Shown here piece by piece: positions 37,421 through 49,006 of a stretch of 64,000 nucleotides of DNA (its first letter is position 1; the number at the start of each line of letters is the position of its first letter). The notes under the pieces are model-generated. The model saw only the letters and a list, made by a program, of their open reading frames with translations. It ran no database searches and was not told the DNA's origin. A program made the position numbers and the translations under genes. Origin of the DNA: Varroa destructor (lineage: Eukaryota > Arthropoda > Arachnida > Mesostigmata > Varroidae); contig NW_019211460.1 in assembly GCF_002443255.2 (NCBI RefSeq), positions 36,651,498 to 36,715,497 on the forward strand, given 5' to 3'.

Positions 37421-38472
37421 TCCGATCAGCAGTCTAGTCCTATACAAGGTAGCAACAGCAGCTATCGAATTTTCATCGGACGGCAAGAGACAACCAAATA
37501 CGCGTAAACGCGCACGTAGTTTGCCTTGTATATTACTGTGGTTATGGCTGTCTGTGCTAACCCTGACAGCTAGCGCGGAGCGCCTTCTGCGAAGCCCGTT
37601 CATTGCTGGCGTACGTTTTTTCGATGTCGACTGCTACCATGGTTTGTAATCGTACCACATATATTTCTGAAACCACTCCTACAAAACTTATAGATATAAA
37701 AAAACAGTACACAACAATCAATAGCAGCATCTGCACTTCCAACTACAACAAAGCCAAATGGTTTGTCCTATGGTACAACTTTATGCACTGTGTCCGCGAC
37801 AGTTAGTGCATAAAAGAGATCAAAACTTATCCAATGTAGTAAAATCGGACTTCCAACAAAACCTATTTTTTGATGCACCTAGATAGTGGGCATATATACA
37901 TAACTCATCCACAAACAGCCACGTTATCACACGCCAGCAGTTCCCAGAGTAACGAACGACAATCACCAAGAAAGGAGCGCAGAGCATAAATATAAATGTG
38001 GAACGCGCGTAGCCATTCCTCATTAGGATGTGTATCAGATGCTTTCCATATATAACTAATCGCCACAACATCTGGCTACCGCCGCACTGCCACCCGCAGA
38101 AGCAACAGATATCAACGGACACCGGAAGAAACGCAGCGACTTCCGCCTATCAGCCACAAATGGGAGCAAAGAAGCAGAAAAAAATGCGTTCGTATACAAA
38201 AAGCCAACTCCGTATAATTCTTAAAAAATAAGGAAAACGTCGATAAGACTGCATTTGCACTTCCTGCCTGTGACTGAAGGACTTACTAATATATTCGACA
38301 AACTGTGTATTTAAACATATTAGCTTTTGCTTCATGATTTTTTTAGTGTTAATAATTTAGTAATAATTGTAGTAAATCTTATTGTATGGGCTACAACAAA
38401 ATCTAATTTCCAATCGGTTTCCCACCTATTCTAACTGGGAATTAAACTTTTGTCAACTAGAAGTTTACTTAC

Positions 38473-38802
38473 GTCAAAGTTGTTATTCTCCACGTCAACA
38501 ATTTGCAACTCAAGTTTCAATGCGATCCCTATACGAACCTTTTGCCTGAAATTTTGTTTTACCCCTTTCGTCGAACTGGATGTGAATCTGGCCACGTAAG
38601 TTCTTGTGGGAAATAACAGATACAGGTCATGACGTCCGCGCGCTTGCTCGTTCTTTAGTATTTTTTTATCAGCAAAGAGCGAACAATAAAACGGATCTGC
38701 ATTATTGATGATTTCATGCACGGTCTTGTTTCGCAACGTCGTCACGCAAGTTATAAAGCGGTTGTCAGAAATACGCCGGTAGCCTTTCCCACCTGTTGTC
38801 AT
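38473..38802 (-). CDS. candidate coding exon, unknown protein
   Basis: A minus-strand open frame of about 110 codons ends exactly at a perfect splice donor: ...NNNFD then GTAAGT, donor at 38472. It begins either at an ATG (38802-38800) or just inside, at a possible acceptor (TTTCATCATGACAACAG, exon from 38792). The encoded segment (for example NNADPFYCSLFADKKI, RGRHDLYLLFPTRTYVARF) is hydrophilic with mixed composition and resembles no family I know. An open stretch of this length can occur by chance in 64 kb of such AT content, so the donor is the main support. No following exon was identified below 38472; FVEYISK... near 38280, after TTTAAATACACAG, is one weak possibility. Confidence 0.35.
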
Positions 38803-38907
38803 GATGAAATAGCATTACGGTCTCTATATTTCATTTACTGTTGCTTGGTGCTACTCTCGTTGCTGATCGAATATCGAAAATACATACAAAATGTAGGTGG
38901 TATACAA

Positions 38908-39217
38908 ATGACGATGCCCTCTTTCATTCGTCCCGCTTTGCTCTGTCTAGGAGCAGTAAGTGTGTCTCTTATGTGTATGAGTGCAAACCTATCTTCCAAT
39001 TTTAAAAAATCATCAGCATGTTATTCAAGTGATTGTGTGGGTAAGCATTCTAAAATGTCATGTTCAATACATTCTATTATCCCAAATTTAGATTTTTTCC
39101 TTCCTTTCTTTGTCTCATTTGCTCACTGATGCTAATATTGGCGTAGATGGTGAAGTCGGCAACATTGTTCGCGGATGGAAGACGGCACCCGCTAGTTTGC
39201 ACAATCTATTTTCATAA
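38908..39217 (+). CDS. candidate two-exon small secreted peptide
   Basis: Exon 1 (38908-39040) starts at ATG and encodes a signal-peptide-like MPSFIRPALLCLGAVSVSLM followed by a short region with SSACYSSDC. It ends at donor GTAAGC. A 106-base intron ends in GGCGTAG. Exon 2 (39147-39217) restores the frame (phase 1) and adds DGEVGNIVRGWKTAPASLHN and LFS before TAA. The product would be 67 residues, with two cysteines in the mature part. A possible poly(A) signal AATAAA lies at 39456-39461. A second in-frame ATG lies at 38914. The family is unrecognised; a neuropeptide or small secreted effector would fit the size, but this is speculation. The second exon overlaps an antisense exon candidate at 39115-39350, and at most one is likely right. 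The promoter at 37.4 kb could drive it through a long 5' intron. Confidence 0.4.
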
Positions 39218-39350
39218 GTAGAGTCAAGCGATATCACAAAGTGATCTGAAGGTGAGTGCGACGATTGTAAAAAATCATCATAATGGCAACAGACGTCACA
39301 GTCTAGAGTCAGACACAAATGAGGTGGGATCGGAGCGAAACGACAGGCGC
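39115..39350 (-). CDS. candidate terminal exon, unknown protein
   Basis: A minus-strand frame is open from a good acceptor (TTACTGGAAGTGTCACAG, exon start 39350) to a TGA at 39117-39115, about 78 codons. Parts read LCLTLDCDVCCHYDDFLQSS and FVISLDSTYENRLCKLAG. It has several cysteines and no recognised domain. It shares strand and orientation with the exon candidates at 38.5-38.8 and 41.7-42.6 kb, but I could not join them in frame. It conflicts with the plus-strand peptide model, whose second exon lies inside it. Confidence 0.25.
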
Positions 39351-40639
39351 CTGTGACACTTCCAGTAACGGATGTAGGCGCGGCACAAAAAAAGATCAAT
39401 CACAGATTTGCTGGCAAAGTTCGTACGGACGGCAGCTGATTCTCAAGGGACATAAATAAACTAGAAACTATAACACACGAATTCGCGTTGTCCTATTGTC
39501 CCTCAACCAAGCAAATGCAACATATTATATCGAAACAAGAAAAAGTACCCCCCTGAATGGTTAATCAAAAGCAGCAGTACTAGTATTAATAGTAGAAACA
39601 ACAACACAGAAAAAGGCAATTAAACCCGCGTATCTGTTATTACGTTTATCGTGCCGCTGCTCTTGACGACACAAGAAATTTCCGCGCTGGTGCTTTTGAT
39701 GGTCAGGGAAATCAGATAATTAGCTTTCCAGTTACTGAATGAAACCGTCCAGTCAGCCACACAACACGCTAGCTGCCAACGCATCGCTTGTTCAAAATAT
39801 CTATCGACAACGTCCGCAACGAGCAGTATTAAAAGCTGCAGTAACGCTACTAGCGCCGGAGACAACGCAACGAACAGTTGTCAACGACCGTATGCTAACG
39901 GTAGCCCGTGGCACGTCCGTCAACGGAGATCTTTCTGCTAGCTTTCCACCGAACTCTTTACATGCCTCGTTCTTATCATCACCATTATGGGTATGTAGAT
40001 ATATATATATATCTCCATAGTTTCCACTCCGCCGATTAGAGCGACCCAAATAGCTTATCCAACATCTCAGTCATCCAAGTTCATTTGTTCTTAATGAAAA
40101 TAAAACCCGAATTTACCCCTAATAAGCTTAAAGTGGCCTTAGCGCACGCTTTTCATATATTGTTAGGATTGACCGCATTACAAAAAAATTTAAAAACGGA
40201 CCTACTGAATAACAAGACAGTAATAGATAGGTCTAATGCCAAAATGCGCACTGTGAAAAAAATAGTAACACTATCAAAATACAAACGGATTCCGCTAACA
40301 GAAAACCAGGAAAATGAACGATAAGGATTGGAGAAAACAAACCTGACATATGTGACTTTCAACGCCATTCCAAACTTTACTTTTCCATAGTAGAGGGGCT
40401 CGTGTGACGATAGAGAACTATACCTATGGATATAGGTGCAAACAGGCAGTGACGACTATTCGCATAAAGCTAATATGGACTTAATGATCAGAATCGACTG
40501 TAGAATAATAACACACAGCACGGCTCTTATGTGCAGGTTCGAAGAGATATTTGCACTTTACGTGACCATTTAAAAACGCTCTAGTTCAAACAGCAATGCC
40601 CACAAAGTTTATTGCCCTCTGGCCAGCGAATTAATTTTA

Positions 40640-40765
40640 TTGAGCGTTCACGAACAGATTGCAGGATACCTCGTATTAGTAACCAACGGCATCTTGCCTC
40701 ATTTAAGACTTGTCAATTCTATGTACGTCTTACTGGAGTACCGGACGTAAAACCAGAAGCATTTA
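40640..40765 (+). repeat. SINE copy with internal deletion
   Basis: The head TATTAGTAACCAACGGCATCT followed by TTGCCTCATTTAAG aligns with the A-box part of the 59.6 kb copy (TTAGTGCATAACGTATTTGCC followed by TGCTAATCTC). It then passes almost directly to the 3' block GGAGTACCGGACGTAAAACC, with the B-box section missing. Confidence 0.45.
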
Positions 40766-41054
40766 AACCTTTCATTCCATTCCACTTCGCTCTACTCCAG
40801 CTCCACTATTATCACCTAAACCTCTTTCTCTTTCCTTTTGTCTCATTTTCCTGACATTGTTTGACCGATAGTCGCTGCTGTCTCTACGTTTCGCCGGCAG
40901 AGCGACAATGGCCGTAGCGCCGGCGTGCACAACACATCGCAACCGCCATCACTACTGTGATGACGCCGACATCACCGTTGCTGCTGCTGACGCTACTGCT
41001 ACAGCCGCAGCGCCGCCATACGGCCACGAGGCCTCGGGGTTACACCTAATACTA

Positions 41055-41215
41055 TTAAAAATGAATGTTTCGAGTTTTACGTCCAGTACTGAAGTGAAGC
41101 ACCGTTTCAGACGGCTGGCTCCCACCATGAAACGGAACGTGTACAAGCCCGGTTTAAAAGCTAGACAGCCACGTTTCCCTAAGTTTAATAGGCAAACACG
41201 TCCTCCACCACCGCG
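41055..41215 (-). repeat. tRNA-derived SINE copy
   Basis: Minus strand reads GGGAGCCAGCCGTCTGAAAC, then TTCAGTACTGGACGTAAAAC and TCGAAACATTC. This matches GGGAGCCAGCCGTACAGTG...ATACTGGACGTAAAACTC of the 59.6 kb copy. ACGTGTTTGCCTATTA upstream on the minus strand corresponds to its head. It sits inside the low-complexity ORF at 40908-41555. Confidence 0.6.
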
Positions 41216-41675
41216 CCATTACGGGGACACACGTAATACTACTATACTGACACCACCATCACAGCGGGGCGCTGCGGCAGCCGGCAGCAGCCAACAGCAG
41301 CTGTCGGTCGGCGCGCAGCACCGACGGCGGCGCTACTGTGGCTCTACAACGAGGAAAACTACGTTGTGGCGGCAATGGCAACAACAAGGCATGACATCCG
41401 CGCCGCCGCCAGAAGGAGTTACCGCAGCGGCTGCAGCAACGACAATGGCAGCAGCATCAGCATTCTGCCTGCCGGTCGGTCGGTCGATCTACTCCCAGCC
41501 ATCCTCTAGCCTGTTAGCTGCTGTTTGGATGTTTGTCTTTGTGTATGCGGCCTGATACCGCTGTTCCTGCAGCAGTGCTCTCAATTGCGCTATATTAGCA
41601 GTGTTGCTACTAGTAAAACATATATTGCCTCTAAGATTATTTCACGTAGCAAAACGAAAAAGTAATAAACATGTA

Positions 41676-42594
41676 TTACATTGCATTAGTAAAAATACCG
41701 CTGATATGAGTGATCAGTACTAGTTGTAGCCATTATAACATTGGTTACGTATACAACGAAATGCTCGGAGCAAATTAAGATACCTTTTGGCGAGCTGTTT
41801 ATCACTGCGAGCATCTGTTCACCTCCGATTTTTGGTCCTAAGTACACAAAAACAAGTTCTGTCTGGGACAATTCTACAAGCTCACTGTCGTTTTTCGAAT
41901 ATGACCGAAAATCAATTTTTGCCCAGTGACTCCCAGCGATATCATAAACTTGTAAGGCTGACGGTCTGTGTCGTTGTTGATCATTATACCGCTTCTGATG
42001 AATCCAAGAACGAGTTTCATACCTTCATATGACGCATCCGTAACAGGCATTAGTTTAAAAAGCTCTGGAAATTCGTCGAAGGAACGGTGGCAATTACGGA
42101 TTTTTCCGATTTTTAAAGGCTTTTTTCAAGATGAGCCTTAGCCTACAGTCGACCCAACAATTGAACCAATAAGTTTTTTTTGCTTGGCGCGTTTAAACGA
42201 CGCCTCAAAGGGTCTACGCGTACCAGTGCGACTTCATTCAAGCTTACTATTAAAGTTAGTTTCGCGAGTTTGGAGAGTTAAGTTTTCATCATCATGTATA
42301 ATCATGTAGTCGTGTGTGACCGGCTTAGGCTTCGAGTTGAGACCCGAAATCACGGAAATGACAATTACACTAAAGGAAATATCCTTCAGAAATATCTTGA
42401 TTCCAATATATACTTCCATATAATTAGCGTCATGAAACATATCGCGATCCCAGATCATCAAATTAGTTTCCAGTAGTGGTTGCTCGGTTGCCGTTAAAAG
42501 GCCACTGGTGCGAAAAGTACCACTCTTGGCGACTTTGACGCAGGTCCCTATATAATAGTTTTGTGAGTCCCAACGGGCAGAAACAAGCGACATG
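41676..42594 (-). CDS. candidate three-exon gene, unknown protein
   Basis: Exon 1 spans 42594-42248. It follows a strong acceptor (TTACTATTACACATATTAG), starts C-ATG, and encodes SARWDSQNYYIGTCVKVAKS and DENLTLQTRETNF before donor GTAAGC. Exon 2 spans 41957-41784 after GACCGTCAG. It encodes LQVYDIAGSHWAKIDFRSYS and LVFVYLGPKIGGEQMLAVIN, with donor GTATCT. Exon 3 spans 41719-41676 after TGGCTACAACTAG and adds LITHISGIFTNAM and a stop. Phases agree at both junctions, and the introns are 290 and 64 bases. The model gives 187 residues. The acceptor before the ATG suggests a further 5' exon. No domain is recognised: the LVFVYLGPKIGG part faintly recalls a beta-sandwich strand pattern, no more. Without splicing, exon 2 could also run on to 41686. 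Exon 2 shows alternative open frames upstream of 41957. Confidence 0.5.
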
Positions 42595-43036
42595 CTAATA
42601 TGTGTAATAGTAACAACTGATGCTTATCACAAAGATCCAATACTAACGTATTGGAACTTGCTAAACCGGGGCAATAGTAGACCAAACAAATATTGGTAGT
42701 TCGTTGTAATTATTGTTTTGATCTGTTTTCGTAATAATGCGACTGTAATACCCGCTACTAGGGCGGCGTTACTGAGCTACGACACGAAACGGCTAGATGT
42801 ATAAAACAAACTGATGAGTGACTACCACTGAGTAAAGCAACCAGAATGAAAAGATTCACCGGATTCACTAAGCCCGCTGGTCCATTTGTTGCCTAGTTTA
42901 CTCTACTTCTTGATCTCTGACCCGGCGTCACTAAGCCAGCAATCGAGCATCCACTTGGTCAGACAACAAACGTCTCTAGGACCTTCTTCATGTGACATTG
43001 TATGAATAGAAAACGAAAACAAAATAGAGATAGGGT

Positions 43037-43063
43037 TAGAGAGAGAGAGAGAGAGAGAGAGAG
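43037..43063. repeat. (GA)13 microsatellite
   Basis: Uninterrupted GA dinucleotide run. Confidence 0.95.
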
Positions 43064-44520
43064 CAAGAAGAACAATTCTCTCAAATGGATCCTTTTCGCT
43101 CTTTATTATTACCGTTCTCGTCTGTTAATCGAGTCATCATAACATCGTTTTTTTGTGCTGTTTGCTGACTATGTATTTTTCGGCAGTATTTCGGTAAAGC
43201 AACATCCAAAGGAAAACATGTATTCTATTTTCAATCTCAGGTTTATTCGACCGCTGTTGTTTTCCTCTAACTCTTACCTCTGTCGGGGGGCGGTTTTCCT
43301 CGGGTAAAGGGAAACTTTCCAGAGTCTGCGACGGATGACGTACTAAGCCGGCACGCCAACAACAACAATAATACACCCGCACAACAATCACCCCACTAGA
43401 ACACACAGGCACAAAGACGAATGGAGAGAACAGCGTGAACAAAAAAGAGTGTATAATGTATCCAAGTGATAATCGTGAATTTATATTGTTGTTATTATTG
43501 GTCTAATCGATGTAAATCCAAGCAGCGCACCTGAGGCTGCTGTTGTCGCACCGATTTGACCCACGTATTACAGCAATACTGAATTGACGCCACCAAAGTA
43601 CGTTGATAGCGGCGTTCGTGGTTCGCATACGTTACACCTGCAGGCCGGCAACAACGGGAGACACTTCTGCTTAGACACAAACACGACTGAAAGAGACAGA
43701 GCAATGAGTATGCACCTCATTAAGCTTCATTCCTCCACTCCACACTAGAATGACTACCACTACCACTACTCATTAATCACCAGTTATTCACTAATTAATC
43801 GCTTCTGCTGCTGTTTTGACGGATTGTGCCGCTACCGATGTTAGTGGTGTTGTTGACTACGTACAGGCACACGTACAAATACACGCGGACACGCACTGAG
43901 GAGCATTTACGTCCACAGCGCCGGAGTGATGAACGGGCGGAACCGAGTGACAGCTCGGCAACAACGGCAGCCCTCTTTTTTCCTTCGTCTTTATTTTATT
44001 TTGACAAATGAACCGTTTTGGGACCCGTTTTATGTTCGTTAGCCGTCGCTTGTTTTGCTGCTGCTGTTACCACTGCCAGTAGCAGTAGTGGTATATCATT
44101 CACTGTTATTGATCGTCGTCGCCGTCGGTAACGTTGTTATCGTTAACACGATGCTGAAATGGTATGCAGGCATCTGTCTGAGTGTGCACACGCGGTTGCA
44201 TGCGTCACAGCCAGCTCGCAACGGGAGTTCTTGATGGTAACGAGCATCAACATCGGTCGCCGTAAAAAACTTCTCCACCAGGGAAATACATGGACAGGTT
44301 TGCGTCGTCGTTGTTTTTGATATTGATTTTTGTCTTCTATGCATTAACGCGACACGCAGTCATTTCTCATATGGATATATTATTACGACGACGAGTACCA
44401 CTATCAGCAGCATTCGCTCACGAAATGGCTGTTGCTACTGGCGCTATTACCACAGCTCTTCTTGCGTCGACCGGACGACCGAGCGTTGCAGCGGGAGCAC
44501 TCACTCACTCGCCCACTCAT

Positions 44521-44540
44521 AGACACACACACACACGCAC
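44521..44540. repeat. (CA)n microsatellite
   Basis: Short CA run followed by pyrimidine-rich CTC/CCT repeats to about 44575. Confidence 0.9.
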
Positions 44541-45500
44541 TCTTTTCCTCCGCCGCCCCCTCCTCCTCCTCCTATTGTTGTTATTAGCTTTATTTCTCCC
44601 CGACGGCTCAGCAGCGCCCAGCAAATTATTGATCTGAACTGATTTCTTACTCCCTCGTTCGACCACTCGGACGCAGCTTCGGCTGCAATCACGACAGCTG
44701 CAACTACTACTGCAACTACGACAAATACCACGAGTGGTTTTGTTATTCCGCCGACAATGAACGGAGGAACGGCCAGTCCCGAACTGTTACCAAAGCGACG
44801 ATTTCGAAGGCGACCTTTATCGCGGCCGCTGCTTCCGCTGCGACGATATGAGATTCACTGTTTTGTTATTGACAGTTTCACTGCTGCTGGTTGTAGTTCG
44901 CTCAACTACTTGCCTGTCTGTTGCTCGTGATGTTTGTTTGCCTAGACGCCTGGTTCCCAACTTTCGTTCGCACGTTGAACAGCTGCGGGATCCACGGCAT
45001 ACCACTTGGTCAAAAACAAAACTAACAATAACGGTGCTATCACGATGATATCGCACCAACGACACCACGACGATCCAGCACGAAAATACGATGACGAGAA
45101 ATTCGATGTTTCGCAGCTACAGGGACGTACAATTCGGTGCCAGCACAGTCACTTCCACCGTCAGCAGAAGCATCGACGACGACAAAGACAACAACAACAC
45201 AATGCTGCTGCGGTGGCGACAACAACAACAACTTATCGTAGCCATAACACACACTCTTCCTCCTCCTCCTCGCCGTCGGCGTTGTTGTCGTCTTGCCCCT
45301 TCTCCTGTTTTTCTTCTATTTTTTGCGATCGTCGTCTACGACTGTGTAGACAAGCGACCAGGCGGCCGCTACAGTTCGGTTCTTTATTGCAACAAAAAGA
45401 TTAGCTTATGTCCCTTTGATCTAGGTTGTTCGTACACATGTAAATAACACGCTCTCGGTGCGTAGACGCCAGCGTAGCACACGATAGGGTAGTGCCGCAT

Positions 45501-48500
45501 AAACAGACGACAGAACCACGGCAAGGACGGCGACTCAAATTTTAAACCGTACTGTTGTCTCCTATCCGATGAATCCGTACCGATGTTATTGCTGAGGCTA
45601 GATCTAGCGTTTCTATCGGGCGAGCAATATTAGGTGAGCACACATATAGACGAAGGAATAAATGTGAAACTGAATTTCGGAGTCCGGTCGAGGCGGAAAA
45701 GTTTAACCCGGCAAATGCTTATGTACACATTGAATCATGAATAGAATTGGCAAACAAAATTAACAGCGAACACCAAGCAATCAACAGTACGTCATGATAC
45801 TACTAGTTCTTTCGTAATGTGTTTCGTTTTCGCACCGCACACCCTCTTTTGTAAAAACACGTTGAACCTACAATTATAGTAGGGGTAGTGCTCATAAATG
45901 ATTCTTATTATGATTATTATGGTCAGGATTATTCTGCTTATACTACTGTAATGAGTAGCTGGTTTTTGTTTCTCGTTTGCTGGCTCCTTCTTTTAGCATT
46001 TGTACTTTAACGATGACTGTTTCAATTTCACAATGGAGATACCAGAGCCGGAGAGGGCGGCTTATGCGCTCATCGTCGGGCAAACAAAATCGACGCCTAG
46101 CGGGTTATCTTTAAGGCGGGCGATTACTGAGCACCGTCTGCGTCGCATTTCCGGGCGGCAAATTTAAAAATTAAAATGGTAAATATACTGGCACATCCAT
46201 CAGACAATGTATTCAAGAGAAGCATAAATACTGGCAATGATGAAAACAACGCCGACTAGTGGAAAAAAGATTGCCATGTTGGGCATGTAATTATATAGTA
46301 ACGAAAAGACATGATTAATACTGCACCAACATTTGTGCTGGATCATGTGCAAGCTGAAGCACTTCTTTGCGATGTATAATATATATCACACAAGCTGTTT
46401 GACTAAAAAGTAAAACTGGATATTATGGCCTTTATGTAATAAATAGCATAGGATAATAATAGCACAACGAAACTGGCGGGGAATTGTTGGGACTACGAGT
46501 GGTTCTTTAAAAATATGCACGCATGAACTAATACGGGCCACATAAATCATACAGATTTTTTTATTCCGGAATGAGCATCATACAAGTTAATTGCCGATAT
46601 GGCGTAATTCAACTTTCAGCTGTCCATAGAAAATTACAAGTGACACTTATATTCGTCTTTCGAATTGCGCGGTCAAATTCTAGCTCAAGGTATATAGTTG
46701 TTCTAACTACAGGATGATGTTTTCAGACAGCATTTTCTAACTAGAATAGTCTCTTTGCGGATACCGGCTTTAGACAGTATAGTCGAATTATGCAAAATTA
46801 AGGGCCCATGTTCGCGCAACTGTAGCCCGACTTTCGAGTTCTACCCACTACTGCCAAGTTATTTGCGCGTAAGGAAATCTTCACTGTTGGACGAGCCAGC
46901 GTCTGAGTCGCCGTTTCAAAACTATTCCACTACCATGATGATAATTGGTTTGATCGATATTTAATTGTTTCGGTCTTCTAACAGATTTTTACTAATTTTA
47001 TGAACAATAACTAGGTTCATGATATGCTTAACCTAACCATGGATTTGCGGCGTTATATCAACAAAACATTTTACAATCCATAAATTAGACTATTTCGGAG
47101 CACATTGCGTCTTTTTTTTTTTATATATTTATGAATCAATGCTGTACAGGTGGAAAAATAATTAGCCACAAGAAGATGTGAACAATACGCTAAAAAAATT
47201 GGTTAATTCAGGTACATATTAATCCAAATGTGGTAAGCAGATAATCTCAATCCAGTTCTAAGTGGCAATGGTAAATCATCGCGATGTATTGAATTTTTTT
47301 CTACTAATAATTGCTTCCTCAGTATTTAGTGAAACAACATATGCCATAATTCAGTAGGACCGTAAAAATTTAAAATGTGTTCTATGTTTTATTACATTAT
47401 TCAAACTACGATCGTTGGAAGCCGTATAAAACATGCAAGATATACGTTGTATTACATATCTGGGTCTATAAAGTCAGAAACCTATGGTCGGAAATAAAAT
47501 GCGAACAAACCTATGTTGCGCAGGAATCCCACTTTTTAGCCGAAATCTTCCTTTTTAGCAGATTCCAAAATTTTGTTATCTTTAATTGGTGAAATACGTC
47601 TTTTAGGCATACGAAGGATTTTTTTAAAGTAGCAACCTATGGCTAAATCCACCTACAAATGTAGGCATATAGTTGTACTTGTTAACCTTAGTCAGGGACA
47701 TTTTTGAAGACTAGTCATTAACATTACCCACACATTAACCATAGTATCAATAAATATGCATTTTATACTATCATTTTTTTCACATGTAGTTAATGCTTTT
47801 GCTTAACTGTGCACAATTCGCCTATATGTATTTATTTATTTTTAATTTCCTTTGTTATTTTTTGTATCATGCTAATTGTGCCGAATATTACTAGCACGTA
47901 GAATTTCTACATTACTAATGCAATATCCGTGCGAAAGTATTTTAAGTTGAGTGTAGGTGTTAATAGCACATATTTTGCGTGTAACATATATACAGTCTGA
48001 TATCATAATCCCGTTTCAAATTCCCTTTTCAGAATCATATACGGAGGATAAATCTCGAGATCTTTACGCATAAATTAGAGTTAATGAGGTAGGCTTTTTG
48101 GGTATCCAACCGGTAGAGGCTTAATAATCAACTTTCAGTTTTTGCTTGGGAATGATGTCCTGTAGTATATATATATATATAAATTCATTAAGCTAAAGCA
48201 AATGTCGCTATGTCGAGTACCCACGGAAAGCTTATGGCTGACAATGGTAAAAGGAAATTCATGTGTCAAATATTTTCGTTTTTTCTTCATTGTTCCTTTC
48301 GACTTTATTGGTCTGGACGCTTATTGTTCCAGAAAAAAATACTAGATAGTTGATTCATATTTAGAAAAATTCAATTATATTAGATGAGTATATGAAGTGG
48401 AGAATTTTTAATTTTATGATCTGCCCATGATGAACGGGACTACCCAAAGATGGTGCTGCACGCATGACGGCGCATGGTACGTAAAGTATATTGCACCACA

Positions 48501-49006
48501 TCTGATGCAGACACACAGAGCCCCTAACAAATGGAAACTTTTTGTCCTACGTATAATCCTATAATGAAACCCATTTATTGCAAGATGTAACAATGTGCCG
48601 ATTCATTCCGTCCGATTCTCTTCAGGCCTCATTGGTCAAAGCCTTCGTACTGTAAAGGTCAGGCTTGATCTCCGCCATCCTTCTTCACTGATTAACTTCG
48701 AATAGGTAGAATAATACAGAACTTGAGTTTAAGCCTCAGATTTTCTACAAACAGCGGCGCGTCATCTAAACGGTACACATATACAAACGGTGTAAGACCA
48801 TAGCGCGCTCTAAGGCCAATGGTTTGACACGTCTTTCGAGCTGCCTCAACCAGAAGTGATCCTAGATAAGTTGGGTTCCAAAAAAATAATTGAGGTTATC
48901 TCTATTCCGAACAAACGGTGCACCTTGCGCAAGAAAATTTTGAAGCTCCGTCCCACGCTCACAACCATCGCTCGTTGCACTTTGTTTTCGATGTTTCTTT
49001 GAGGGG
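45501..49006. other. intergenic with two weak exon-like ORFs
   Basis: No confirmed gene. 46033-46167 (plus, start MEIPEPERAAYALIVGQTKS) and 46755-46964 (plus, including LLPSYLRVRKSSLLDEPASE) are short, GC-richer open frames in AT-rich DNA. They could be isolated exons or decayed coding sequence. A short (TA)n lies at 48168-48181. 48430-49000 may hold the eroded 3' part of the retroelement that follows. Confidence 0.4.

Larger units (their letters stand above)
39400..41675. other. GC-richer region with low-complexity ORFs
   Basis: Several overlapping ORFs on both strands (for example 39739-40020 plus, 39620-39865 minus). A 215-codon plus ORF (40908-41555) consists largely of Ala/Thr/Gln/Arg runs coded by GCA/ACA/CAG/CGC repeats and also runs through a SINE copy. 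It is therefore more likely untranslated exon or regulatory sequence than protein. A short TA run lies at 40002-40013. Confidence 0.4.
42595..45500. other. GC-rich, simple-repeat-rich region with overlapping ORFs
   Basis: Rich in CAA/CAG/CGA/CTC trinucleotides, with overlapping ORFs on both strands. Two plus ORFs begin like signal peptides: 44848-45048 (MRFTVLLLTVSLLLVVVRST) and 44290-44637 (MDRFASSLFLILIFVFYAL). The latter runs into a CTC-coded leucine tract. Splice partners are unclear. The composition suits 5' untranslated or regulatory sequence of a gene, as does the 40.9-41.6 kb part. Confidence 0.35.

Noticed and set aside
40908..41555. 215-codon ORF, the longest in the window, as a protein gene
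   Set aside because: It is dominated by low-complexity Ala/Thr/Gln/Arg runs from triplet repeats, contains a SINE copy on the other strand, and has no splice or domain support.
44290..44637. 115-codon ORF starting like a signal peptide
   Set aside because: Its C-terminal half is coded by CA and CTC simple repeats, and no splice partner was found. Kept only as part of the GC-rich block.
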